In this document: one piece after another, positions 1 through 6,562 of the stretch
Position numbering within the stretch: the first letter of the stretch is position 1
Layout of the letters: the number at the start of each line of letters is the position of its first letter
Source of the DNA: Propionibacteriales bacterium
GTDB lineage: Bacteria > Actinomycetota > Actinomycetes > Propionibacteriales > Propionibacteriaceae
NCBI GenBank assembly: GCA_030453285.1
Contig: JAKDKP010000106.1
Coordinates: 1 to 7,162, forward strand
Reading direction: 5' to 3'
DNA length: 7,162 bases
Translations under genes and position numbers: made by a program
The notes under the pieces: generated by a model
What the model was told of the DNA's origin: nothing
The model's input: the letters and a program-made list of their open reading frames with translations, nothing else
The model's database searches: none

Positions 1-697
1 CGGGCCGGTCTGCTGATCCGAGCAGACGCACCAACGGCCAGAGAGCGTCGGCGACCCGGGACTCGGCGTCGGGTCCGGATGGGACGCTGGAGGGTATGCC
101 CAGCGTCGAGGCCACCCAGGTGGCGTTGTCGATCAGGTGCTCGACCAAAGCGGCGATGGTGAAGTCGGTGCTCGGCGTGGGGGTGTCGAGCCGGTCGACC
201 TGCCGCAGGGCGCTGAGCAGGGTGAACAGGGTGGAATCCAGCACCGCCTCAGCCGTGGCAGTCTCCCCGCCACCTGCCCAGTCGTGGGCGTTGTGTCCCC
301 CCGCGGCCGTGTGCGCCAGCCTCCGCAGGAAATCCGACCAGCCATCGGCCATGTCTTCATACCCGACGGGGAGTCCGTGATGTCGTACGGTGATCCTGGT
401 CCCCTCCGCCTCCGGGTCGAGCAGGACCTCGACGGTCGTCGACGCCGGCGGCATCTCGTCACTGCCCAGCCATCCGTGGGTGTAGGTGAATCGCCGAGCT
501 GGTTCGACCGCGGTGACCCGCCCAACGGCATGGGCGCCCGGCGCGACCACCAGATGGACCTCGCCGCCGACTCGGACGTCGATGGTGCCGGCGATGATCA
601 ACCAACGACGCAGACGTACGGGGTCGGTCACCAGAGTGAAGGCGACCTCCGGGGGCACCGGGATCCAGATGTCGGTCTCAACCAGCGTTTCGTTCAT
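1..697 (-). CDS. SRPBCC (AHSA1-type) protein fused to a DinB/MDMPI-like domain, C-terminus cut by window edge
   Basis: An open frame runs from ATG at 697 to the window start with no stop, giving 232 codons; the true C-terminus lies outside. Residues 1-130 read as an AHSA1/START-like SRPBCC domain: an early ETDIWIPVPPEVAFTLVTDP segment, a tryptophan after paired arginines (RRW, 30-32), a GGEVHL strand near 44-49, and a C-terminal helix with GWSDFLRRLAHTA near 119-131. From about 147 a second segment resembles the helical DinB/maleylpyruvate isomerase N-terminal (TIGR03086-like) fold: a TPTPSTDFTIAALVEHL stretch (172-188) whose His187 sits where these families place a metal ligand. The start is supported by GAGGAG at 711-706, nine bases upstream. 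It overlaps the end of the ArsR gene by 20 bases, so the two are probably translationally coupled. ArsR-AHSA1 pairs are common in actinobacteria, but the substrate of such proteins is usually unknown. The first domain is confident; the second is an inference from a short stretch. Confidence 0.87.
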   Translation of the reverse strand, partial: MNETLVETDIWIPVPPEVAFTLVTDPVRLRRWLIIAGTIDVRVGGEVHLVVAPGAHAVGRVTAVEPARRFTYTHGWLGSDEMPPASTTVEVLLDPEAEGTRITVRHHGLPVGYEDMADGWSDFLRRLAHTAAGGHNAHDWAGGGETATAEAVLDSTLFTLLSALRQVDRLDTPTPSTDFTIAALVEHLIDNATWVASTLGIPSSVPSGPDAESRVADALWPLVRLLGSADRP

Positions 698-1031
698 CGT
701 CGGTACTCCTCGCGTTGTCGGCCAGTCGGAATGCCTCGCGCGCCACGGCCGCAAGCTCGCTCGTCCAGAATGCTTCGATGTCGCCGCGCACCTGCTCCAT
801 CGCGCGTCGATCGATGCGATAGACCCGGCGACGTCCCTCGGCGACCACCTGCACCAGCCCCGCGGCGCGCAGCACCGCCAGATGCTGGGACACCGCAGAC
901 CGGGTCGCGGTGAAGTGGGCGGCGATCTCACCGGCAGCCAGGTCCTCTGCCGCCAGCAGGAGCAGGATCCGGCGCCGCGACGGCTCCGCAATTGCCTGCC
1001 ATGCATCCACGGACAATATGTTAGCCATCAC
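678..1031 (-). CDS. ArsR-family winged-helix transcriptional repressor
   Basis: This 116-117 residue protein has the compact ArsR/SmtB fold. An AIAEPSRRRILLLL helix lies near residues 13-26, the recognition helix TRSAVSQHLAVLRAAGLV near 43-60, and the wing GRRRVYRID near 66-74, followed by a C-terminal dimer helix. There is no cysteine anywhere, so the classical CxC metal sites of ArsR or CadC are absent. It more likely belongs to the non-metal subgroup that pairs with SRPBCC/AHSA1 proteins, as its neighbour here does. The start is uncertain: GTG 1031, ATG 1028 and GTG 1010 are all possible, and none has a clear ribosome binding site. GTG 1010 would give a protein starting VDAWQAIAEPSRRR, close to usual family N-termini, and would fit a leaderless transcript from the promoter described at 1015-1045. 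The stop lies inside the downstream SRPBCC gene. It probably represses its own two-gene unit. Confidence 0.93.
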   Translation of the reverse strand: MMANILSVDAWQAIAEPSRRRILLLLAAEDLAAGEIAAHFTATRSAVSQHLAVLRAAGLVQVVAEGRRRVYRIDRRAMEQVRGDIEAFWTSELAAVAREAFRLADNARSTDDERNAG

Positions 1032-1045
1032 TAACGCATTGTCAA
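1015..1045 (-). promoter_or_regulatory. Candidate promoter and inverted-repeat operator of the arsR-SRPBCC unit
   Basis: On the minus strand TTGACA (1045-1040), a perfect -35 match, precedes weak -10 candidates TAACAT (1023-1018, 16 bp spacer) and CATATT (1020-1015, 19 bp spacer). Overlaid on this is an imperfect inverted repeat, AATGCGTTAG (1040-1031) and CTAACATATT (1024-1015), with 8 of 10 positions paired, a perfect GTTAG/CTAAC core and a 6-base spacer. An operator placed between the promoter boxes and over the start codons is typical of autorepressing ArsR proteins. The -10 box falls downstream of the ATG at 1028, so if this promoter is real, translation must begin later, most simply leaderless at GTG 1010. 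The elements are seen in the sequence; their function is inferred. Confidence 0.5.
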
Positions 1046-1073
1046 CCTACTGTCCGTCCTCGCGGCCCCAACC

Positions 1074-2063
1074 TCAGGGGATGGCCTGGTGATCGGTGTC
1101 GACGATGCGGTACCAGGGCGCCAGCTCATCGGGCTTCGGCACCGACGTGGGTGTCGGCTCGTCGAGGTAGCAGAAGGCCAGGCTCGAGAACGCGTACGGG
1201 CGCAACCGTTCGGCCGGCAGGGGGTTGCAGAACTCCATCCGTAGCCGCTGGGAGAACCAATAGGCGTCGAGGTCATGGAAGCGGTACATCGCCACCGAGC
1301 TGTCGAGCGCATCCTTGATCGGCACCCCGTGATCGGGTCCAGACACCGCCCCCTCGCGGAAGTACCAGCCACCGAGGAAGTAGTCCTCCAAGCCGGTGCC
1401 GACCAGGGTTGGCGTCGCGGCCATGGTGTCGATCCAGACGTGCTCGGGGGCCTCGAGGAACGTGAGGGTGTTGCGTGCCTCACCCTGCATCGACACCGTG
1501 CAGCCGATGTAGCGACCGGTTCCGGTGACGTCGATCAACGGTTGTGGGGCCACTCCGTCGAGTCGTCCGCTGCCGTAGGCAGTGTGCAGGAAGCTGATCC
1601 CGGCGGGCAACTCCCTGCACTGCACGATCGCATTGCAGAACAGATCGATCGGCTGTGCGGCGTGGTTGTCGACCTCGATCCGCAGCGACTCGCGGAAGGG
1701 CGCAGGCAGGGAGAGGTAGAAGCCGCCCGAGGACATCCCGATCCATCGGGAGGCGTACGAGACCGCACGCGCCAAGCCGACCCCGAACAGGTCACCCACC
1801 GGAGCCGCCACGACAACCGTTCCGTCCACGACGATCCTGATCACCACCTGCGAGAGCACCCGCTGATCGACCGGACGCTCGGGCTCCCAGTGCGCCCAGA
1901 ACCAGCCGGGCAGGGTCAACCACAGCTTGGCCAGAAACCCCGGCCCGTCGATCTCCCCCACTCCCGCGCTGGCTCCCGGATCGACCGCGATCACCTTGCG
2001 TCCGGTCCGGCGATCGAAGGTGGTCAATTGTTGCGTGACCGCTGGTCCGTGCAGGTGCAACAT
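1074..2063 (-). CDS. DUF2961/GH172-family protein, probable cytoplasmic glycoside hydrolase
   Basis: This 329-residue protein carries the landmarks of DUF2961, now glycoside hydrolase family GH172. They are a DGPGFLAKLWLT stretch near 39-50, an APVGDLFG turn at 87-94, GGFYLSLPAPFRESLRIE near 113-130, the hallmark GTGLEDYF at 222-229, and AMYRFHDLDAYWF near 258-270. Characterised GH172 enzymes act on fructofuranose linkages (difructose dianhydride I/inulobiose) or on D-arabinofuranosides. Glu226 of the GTGxEDYF motif is the best candidate catalytic nucleophile; the acid/base partner could not be assigned by eye. There is no signal peptide or membrane segment, so it should act in the cytoplasm on imported material. 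Its length is on the short side for the family. The start at 2063 is supported by AAGGGAGG nine bases upstream. It is the last gene of the importer operon, 53 bases after the solute-binding protein. Family assignment is confident; substrate is not. Confidence 0.93.
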   Translation of the reverse strand: MLHLHGPAVTQQLTTFDRRTGRKVIAVDPGASAGVGEIDGPGFLAKLWLTLPGWFWAHWEPERPVDQRVLSQVVIRIVVDGTVVVAAPVGDLFGVGLARAVSYASRWIGMSSGGFYLSLPAPFRESLRIEVDNHAAQPIDLFCNAIVQCRELPAGISFLHTAYGSGRLDGVAPQPLIDVTGTGRYIGCTVSMQGEARNTLTFLEAPEHVWIDTMAATPTLVGTGLEDYFLGGWYFREGAVSGPDHGVPIKDALDSSVAMYRFHDLDAYWFSQRLRMEFCNPLPAERLRPYAFSSLAFCYLDEPTPTSVPKPDELAPWYRIVDTDHQAIP

Positions 2064-2072
2064 GCCTGCCGT

Positions 2073-2080
2073 CCTCCCTT
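2073..2080 (-). promoter_or_regulatory. Strong ribosome binding site of the GH172-like gene
   Basis: AAGGGAGG on the minus strand, nine bases before ATG 2063, is the best Shine-Dalgarno match in the operon. It fixes the start and suggests independent translation initiation after the intergenic gap. Confidence 0.7.
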
Positions 2081-2092
2081 GTTGATCATGGC

Positions 2093-2107
2093 CGTCCGCC
2101 CTGGACG
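2093..2107 (-). other. Small intergenic hairpin after the solute-binding protein gene
   Basis: CGTCC and GGACG pair perfectly around a five-base loop in the 53-base gap between the solute-binding protein stop and the GH172-like gene. No T-run follows, so it is not a convincing intrinsic terminator. In ABC operons a hairpin here can protect the 3' end of the binding-protein message or lower downstream expression. A five-pair stem is common by chance in GC-rich DNA, so this is weak. Confidence 0.22.
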
Positions 2108-2116
2108 CGCCGGAGC

Positions 2117-3760
2117 CTACTTGGCTCGCGCATCCATCAGCTCCTGGCGCAGCTTGTCTCCACCCTGTTGGCGCCAGTCGTCACGGAATCTCTGCAGATC
2201 GCCGGGCGGACGCCGACCCGACACGATGCCGTTGACGTAATCCTGGGTGAGTTCCTCCAGTTTGGCCGCCGAACTTGCCGAGGACGGTGCGAACAGCCCG
2301 ACCGTCGGGTCCTTGACGGTGTTGCGGGTGACCTCCTCGGTGTAGCTCATCGTGTCGCGTACGTCCTGGGGGTCGGGGTAGTAGAAGATCACCGGCACCA
2401 TCCCGGTGTAGAACATCGCGTCGCGGTCGGTGGGTGCCGGCGAGTCCTTGGTGACCGGATATCGATTGTCGTCGTAGGAGAAGTGGATGCCCTCGGTCCC
2501 GTACCTCAGGAAGAAGCCTTCCTCGCTGGCGATGGGCGCTCGGAGGTAGTTCATGATCCGCAGGATCTCGCCCAAACGTTCTTCGTTCTCCGCAGCCTGG
2601 GCCGAGATCGCAATGAGCGCGTAGAAACCCGGACTTGACCAGAACGTGTACTTCCCCCCGTCGTGTCCCATCGGCAGGATGGGCGTCACGTCGGCCTTCG
2701 GGTTCTTGGCCCTGAGGCGACTCACCCCACCCGACATGTACCAGTGGTCTGCCGAACCGACCTGCCAACTGGTGACGCCGGACTCGAAGAGCTCCCGGTC
2801 CTTGGCACCCTGCTCGGCCAACGGCAACGCATCGGGATGGAATGCCCCGCCTTGCCACAGTTCACGCAGATAGCCCAACGCCTGCTCGTACTCGTCGGTC
2901 TCGATGTGGTTGATCAGCTTCCCGCCCTCGTCGCGCCAGTTGTTGGGCACCCGGAACATGGCATTCACGAAGCCGCTGACGCCACCAGAGAATCCACCCA
3001 GGCCGTAGCGCCCCCGCGTCTTGCTGATCTCGGTCATCAGGGTCTTGAACTCGTCGGCGTCCTTGGGTTGCCTGGTCAACCCGATCTCCGCCGCCCAGTC
3101 TCGACGATAGAGATGGGTCGCGTTCACGTACGGCAGATCGCAGGGAATCCCGTACAGGCCATTGTTGATGGCCGAGGCCTCCCACTGGTACGTCGGCACG
3201 TTCGCCAGATTCGGATACTGCTCGATCTTGTCACCGCCGAGCACGGAACTCAGCTCGGCGAAGGCTCCGTCCTGGATCGCCTGCTGGGCGTTGGCCGAGG
3301 TGGTGTGCAGAAACGTCATGTCGGGAATCTGTCCACTGGACAGCACGGTGGCCAGCCGTGTGTCATAGGCGTCCGCCGGCACGAGGGTCGGCTTGTAGTC
3401 GACATTCAGCCGCTTGTTGAACTCCTGCCAGTACTCGTTCTGCTCGTACGGGCGCGCTGGGGATCCCCAGTTGATCTGGAAGGTGGTGAACTCCTTGCCA
3501 CTGCCGGGCGGGCCCGAGGTGGACGTGGGCAGGGGGTTCGGCATCGCGGTGAGACCGGCCGGTACGCCATCCATGGCCGACACGATCGCCCCTTCCACCG
3601 GCTTCGGCGCGATGTGGTTGGGCAGGGTCAAGGTGTCGTTGCCGCCGAAGTCGGCACCGGTCGTTGAGGTACGGCAACCGACGACACCTCCCGCGACGGC
3701 GGCGGCAGCCAGGCCCAGCACGCTGCGCCGGGTGAGTGTGGCGATGTGTTCGTTCCCCAT
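2117..3760 (-). CDS. LplA-type extracellular solute-binding lipoprotein of a sugar ABC importer
   Basis: This 547-residue protein starts at ATG 3760, five bases after GAGGAG (3771-3766). Its N-terminus has a twin-arginine motif (TRRSVLGL, 10-17), an alanine-rich hydrophobic stretch and a lipobox ending VVGC with Cys29, so it is probably exported folded by Tat and anchored as a lipoprotein. The mature protein fits the large LplA/aldouronate-type family 1 binding proteins: FTTFQINW opens the first lobe near 91, NNGLYGIPCDLPYVNATHLYR lies near 199-219, YGTEGIHF near 420-427, and the C-terminus carries DYVNGIVSGRRPPGDLQRF (507-525) before a GGDKLRQEL tail typical of the family. The two permeases just upstream match the usual LplB and YtcP partners. 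It captures an oligosaccharide or glycoside outside the membrane; the ligand cannot be read from the sequence. The same frame stays open far upstream into the permease genes, but the signal peptide and ribosome binding site fix this start. Confidence 0.95.
   Translation of the reverse strand: MGNEHIATLTRRSVLGLAAAAVAGGVVGCRTSTTGADFGGNDTLTLPNHIAPKPVEGAIVSAMDGVPAGLTAMPNPLPTSTSGPPGSGKEFTTFQINWGSPARPYEQNEYWQEFNKRLNVDYKPTLVPADAYDTRLATVLSSGQIPDMTFLHTTSANAQQAIQDGAFAELSSVLGGDKIEQYPNLANVPTYQWEASAINNGLYGIPCDLPYVNATHLYRRDWAAEIGLTRQPKDADEFKTLMTEISKTRGRYGLGGFSGGVSGFVNAMFRVPNNWRDEGGKLINHIETDEYEQALGYLRELWQGGAFHPDALPLAEQGAKDRELFESGVTSWQVGSADHWYMSGGVSRLRAKNPKADVTPILPMGHDGGKYTFWSSPGFYALIAISAQAAENEERLGEILRIMNYLRAPIASEEGFFLRYGTEGIHFSYDDNRYPVTKDSPAPTDRDAMFYTGMVPVIFYYPDPQDVRDTMSYTEEVTRNTVKDPTVGLFAPSSASSAAKLEELTQDYVNGIVSGRRPPGDLQRFRDDWRQQGGDKLRQELMDARAK
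3674..3760 (-). other. Twin-arginine lipoprotein signal peptide of the solute-binding protein
   Basis: Residues 1-29 comprise a short polar region, Arg11-Arg12 followed by SVLGL, a hydrophobic core rich in alanine, and a lipobox VVGC. Cleavage before Cys29 and lipidation would tether the mature protein to the outer face of the membrane. Export through Tat rather than Sec is inferred from the double arginine and the modest hydrophobicity of the core. Confidence 0.75.
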
Positions 3761-3807
3761 GGTTTCTCCTCGTTGAGTATCGACCGATTGGTTCGGGTGG
3801 CTGCCGG

Positions 3808-4683
3808 TCATCCCTTGATGGCCCCGGTCAACACGCCCTTGGTGAAGTGACGCTGGACGAACGGATAGAAGATCAACACCGGCAGTGTCGCCAGCACCAC
3901 CACCGCCATCTGGATGGCCCGCGCCGGGGGCTGGATCTCGGGATTCTGGATCTGACTCAACGGCGATCCTTGGAGCACGAAGGTGTTGAGCACCAACTGG
4001 ATCGGCCATTTGGAGGTGTCGTTGATGTAGAGCAGCGCGTTGAAGAAGCTGTTCCAGTAGCCGACCGCATAGAAGAGCGCGATCACGGCGATCACCGCTC
4101 GCGACAGCGGTACCACCACGTGCCACAGCAGGCGCCACTCGCTGGCACCGTCGACCCGGGCCGCATCCAGGATCTCGTCGGGCAGATTCATGAAGAAGTT
4201 CCGAACCACCACCAGATTGAAGGCGGAGATCAACGTCGGAAGGATCAGCGACCAGTACGAGTCCAGCAGTCGCAATTCCTTGACCAGCAGATAGTTGGGG
4301 ATGATGCCGGCGCTGAACAGCATCGTCGCCAGGATCAGGAACAGGATCACCCGGCCTCCGGGCATCTCCGCGGTCCGGGTCAGCCCGTATGCGGTCAGCA
4401 CCGTGAAGAACACCGACAGCGCGGTGCCGACGACGGTGACGCCGATGGAGACCAGCATGGCTCGACTGACCACACCACCTTCGAGCAGGCTCCGGTAGGC
4501 ATCCAGCGACCACGCAGTGGGAAAGATGCCGACCTGCGTGGAGCCGGCCGCCGCAAGACTGGTGACGATCACGTACACGAAGGGGAAGGCCATCACCACC
4601 AGGATCACTGCGATCGTGACAACCTTGATCACTTGGAGCCAGCCGGGCGTGCGTTCCTGCCAGGGCGGACGGACGACAGCCAT
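3808..4683 (-). CDS. YtcP/LplC-type sugar ABC transporter permease
   Basis: This 291-residue integral membrane protein has about six hydrophobic segments, starting near 20-42, 76-100, 111-127, 143-162, 193-210 and 257-275. The cytoplasmic EAA loop is ILDAARVDGASEWRLLWHVV (171-190), which contacts the ATPase. An AGIIPNYLLVKELRLLDSYW stretch (125-144) and the C-terminal YPFVQRHFTKGVLTGAIKG-like ending (273-291) are characteristic of the YtcP/LplC branch of binding-protein-dependent permeases. It forms the translocation channel with the LplB-type partner encoded directly upstream. The start codon shares one base with the upstream stop (TGATG), and GGAGAGGGG at 4700-4692 lies eight bases before ATG 4683. 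The frame remains open well upstream inside the preceding gene, but protein similarity begins only here. The solute-binding protein follows after 47 bases. Confidence 0.95.
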   Translation of the reverse strand: MAVVRPPWQERTPGWLQVIKVVTIAVILVVMAFPFVYVIVTSLAAAGSTQVGIFPTAWSLDAYRSLLEGGVVSRAMLVSIGVTVVGTALSVFFTVLTAYGLTRTAEMPGGRVILFLILATMLFSAGIIPNYLLVKELRLLDSYWSLILPTLISAFNLVVVRNFFMNLPDEILDAARVDGASEWRLLWHVVVPLSRAVIAVIALFYAVGYWNSFFNALLYINDTSKWPIQLVLNTFVLQGSPLSQIQNPEIQPPARAIQMAVVVLATLPVLIFYPFVQRHFTKGVLTGAIKG

Positions 4684-5657
4684 CAGAACAGCCCCTCTCC
4701 ACCGCCGTGCTTGGCCAGCTTGTTGGCCAGCACCACCAGGACGGTCCCCACGACACCCTTGAACAACCCGGCCGCGGCCGCCAGCCCCCAGTCGCCGCCC
4801 AGCACACCGCGGAAGTAGACGAAGGTGTCCAAGACCTGGGCGGCATCGCGACCGACCGCATTCTGTTGCAGCAGGATCTGCTCGAACCCGACGGTCAGCA
4901 CTGCCCCCAGACGCAGGATGAGCAGGAGCATGATCACCGGCATGATGGCAGGCAGGGTGATGTGCCAGATCCGGCGCCAGGCTGACGCTCCGTCGATGGC
5001 GGCGGACTCGTACCGGTCGGTGGGAATCGTGGCGATGGCGGCGAAGAAGATGATCGTGCCCCAGCCGACCTCCTTCCAGATCACCTGGGCCACGACGAGT
5101 GCCTTGAACGTGTCCGGGTTGCCCATCAGCGCCACCGGGCCGGTGCCCAGCTGGGCCAGCAGATCGTTGACCAGGCCGGCGCCCCCGAGCACCTCCTGCC
5201 AGATCGCGACGACCACCACCCAACTGATGAAGTGCGGCAGGTAGACGATGCCCTGCACGAGTCGTTGGATGCGCACCGACAGCAACGAGTTGAGCAGCAG
5301 GGCGAGCGCGATCGGTGCCGGGAAGGCGAAGACGATCTGCAGCAGGCTGATCACCACTGTGTTCACCAGCGCGGTGACGACTTCGGGGTCGGTGAAGATG
5401 CCGACGAAGTTGTCCATCCCCACGAACGGGGAGCGGCTCAGACCACGGAACGGCGAGTAGTCCTGGAACGCCATGATGTTGCCGAGCAGTGGTACGTAGG
5501 CGAAGACGAGGAAGAAGATCACTCCGGGCGCGATGAACAGGTAGTGCCACCGGAAGGCCAGAATGCGCCACCAGATCGAGTGCCGCCGGGAGGGTCGGAA
5601 CTGCCCGGACTGTGGAGCCGTCGCGGACGCCGCGGGATCGATCCGGCTCTCCGTCAT
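4683..5657 (-). CDS. LplB-type sugar ABC transporter permease
   Basis: This 324-residue permease has a basic cytoplasmic N-terminus, a first membrane segment at about 38-60 ending in YVPLLGNIMAFQDYSPF (54-70), then NTVVISLLQIVFAFPAPIAL near 99-118 and VYLPHFISWVVVVAIWQEVL near 138-157, all LplB-family signatures. The EAA loop is YESAAIDGASAWRRIWHITL (216-235). A late FRGVLGGDWGLAAAAGLFKG segment (282-301) precedes the last helix. It pairs with the YtcP-type permease to move a carbohydrate across the membrane. The start ATG at 5657 overlaps the stop of the PhyH-family gene as ATGA and has only a weak upstream purine run, so its translation probably depends on coupling. No ABC ATPase lies in the operon; actinobacterial sugar importers often share one, such as MsiK. 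Confidence 0.95.
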   Translation of the reverse strand: MTESRIDPAASATAPQSGQFRPSRRHSIWWRILAFRWHYLFIAPGVIFFLVFAYVPLLGNIMAFQDYSPFRGLSRSPFVGMDNFVGIFTDPEVVTALVNTVVISLLQIVFAFPAPIALALLLNSLLSVRIQRLVQGIVYLPHFISWVVVVAIWQEVLGGAGLVNDLLAQLGTGPVALMGNPDTFKALVVAQVIWKEVGWGTIIFFAAIATIPTDRYESAAIDGASAWRRIWHITLPAIMPVIMLLLILRLGAVLTVGFEQILLQQNAVGRDAAQVLDTFVYFRGVLGGDWGLAAAAGLFKGVVGTVLVVLANKLAKHGGGEGLF

Positions 5658-6532
5658 CGGTCGCAGCCGCCGTCCTTGTCCGGCCGGGTGTGCGCCGAGG
5701 TGAGGTCGGCAAGCCCTTTGTAGGCGTACGGGTCGGTGCCGGCCACCAGCACCACGTCTCGATGATCATGCTTCGCCACGTGTACGCCCTCGGGCACCTG
5801 TCCCCAGGGCAGCAGCGACTCGGCACTCATGTAGTGGTTGACCAGCGCCCGGCGAAATCCGTCGCGGCCGCTGTTCTTCAACGAACGGTGCAGCAGGTAC
5901 CCGTTGAAGATCACAGCCGAACCGGCCGGCATCTCCACCGGCACCGCGTCCTGATCTTCGTACGGGAAGTCGTACGCCTCGATCGAGCAGTCGAAGTCGG
6001 GATGGTCCTGCACCCGATCGGGATACAGCACGCCGCGCCGATGCGACCCCGGCAGCACCCACAGACAGCCGTTGTCGACGGTCACGTCGTCCAGCGCGAT
6101 CCAGGCCGCGGTCAGCGACCGATCGCGGGTGGGGATGAAGAACTCGTCCTGATGCCAGGGCTGGCCGGGCTTGCCGCTGGCCTTGATGAACACCATCGAT
6201 TGCATGGCCTTGATGTTGGGACCGATGATCTTGGTCAACGCGGTGATCACCCTCGGGGCCGACATCACCTCTCGCACCAACGAAGAGACCTTGTGCGGTT
6301 GATGGATGCAGAGGAACTGCCGCAGCAGTTCGTCCCCGCTCAGGCCGGCCGGTGCGGTGTCGGCACCGGCAATCCTGCCGAGTTCCCCGGCACACAGCCG
6401 CTCGGTCTCGGCGAGCACTGCGGCGACCTCGGGCGCCGACAGCACATCACCGACGACCACGAAGCCATCGCGGTGGAAACCTCGCACCATCTCCTGATCA
6501 ACGGCCTCGTGGACCGTCACGCCTGCGGTCAT
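5654..6532 (-). CDS. Phytanoyl-CoA dioxygenase (PhyH) family non-haem iron oxygenase
   Basis: This protein of 292 residues (299 if started at ATG 6553) belongs to the PhyH group of Fe(II)/2-oxoglutarate dioxygenases. In 292-residue numbering the HxD pair of iron ligands is in PWHQDEFF (His127, Asp129), the distal histidine is His215 in YLLHRS, and Arg227/Arg228 in FRRALVNHY fit the 2-oxoglutarate-binding position. CLWVLPGSHRRG (156-167) is the usual strand-turn before the variable region. The facial triad is intact, so it should be active. Relatives hydroxylate small molecules or acyl-CoAs; its substrate is unknown, but being first in an importer and glycosidase operon suggests it acts on the imported compound or a product. 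ATG 6532 is preferred because AGGAG lies nine bases before it, while ATG 6553 has none. The stop overlaps the next gene as ATGA. Confidence 0.93.
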   Translation of the reverse strand: MTAGVTVHEAVDQEMVRGFHRDGFVVVGDVLSAPEVAAVLAETERLCAGELGRIAGADTAPAGLSGDELLRQFLCIHQPHKVSSLVREVMSAPRVITALTKIIGPNIKAMQSMVFIKASGKPGQPWHQDEFFIPTRDRSLTAAWIALDDVTVDNGCLWVLPGSHRRGVLYPDRVQDHPDFDCSIEAYDFPYEDQDAVPVEMPAGSAVIFNGYLLHRSLKNSGRDGFRRALVNHYMSAESLLPWGQVPEGVHVAKHDHRDVVLVAGTDPYAYKGLADLTSAHTRPDKDGGCDR

Positions 6533-6541
6533 CTCGGGGGA

Positions 6542-6546
6542 CTCCT
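6542..6546 (-). promoter_or_regulatory. Ribosome binding site deciding the PhyH-family start
   Basis: AGGAG on the minus strand lies nine bases before ATG 6532. The upstream in-frame ATG at 6553 is preceded by a C-rich stretch with no Shine-Dalgarno match, which favours the shorter, 292-residue protein. Confidence 0.6.
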
Positions 6547-6562
6547 GCTTCATCGCTGGGGT

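Noticed and set aside
1060..1085. CCCC...GGGG pairing near the end of the GH172-like gene as a possible terminator
   Set aside because: The stem is only four pairs with a seven-base loop, partly inside the coding region, and no T-run follows on the minus strand.
1275..2240. 321-codon plus-strand open frame opposite the GH172-like gene
   Set aside because: Minus-strand coding is clear from the DUF2961 motifs and ribosome binding site, and this frame spans two minus-strand genes without any recognisable motif.
2663..3667. Long plus-strand open frame opposite the solute-binding protein
   Set aside because: It reads as low-complexity R/G/H/V-rich sequence with no domain pattern and mirrors the codon structure of the real gene on the other strand.
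3736..4818. Long plus-strand open frame opposite the YtcP-type permease, rich in H, Q, D and R
   Set aside because: The composition is that of an antisense shadow of a membrane protein gene; there is no ribosome binding site or recognisable fold.
2117..4861. A 914-codon open frame on the minus strand that joins the solute-binding protein to upstream sequence
   Set aside because: Only residues from ATG 3760 onward resemble a protein family; that point has a ribosome binding site and a signal peptide. The upstream part is an alternate frame of the two permease genes kept open by high GC.
3808..5826. A 672-codon open frame on the minus strand suggesting a fused double permease
   Set aside because: The part upstream of ATG 4683 is an arginine- and proline-rich shadow of the LplB-type gene in another frame. 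The real YtcP-type permease begins at 4683 with its own ribosome binding site.
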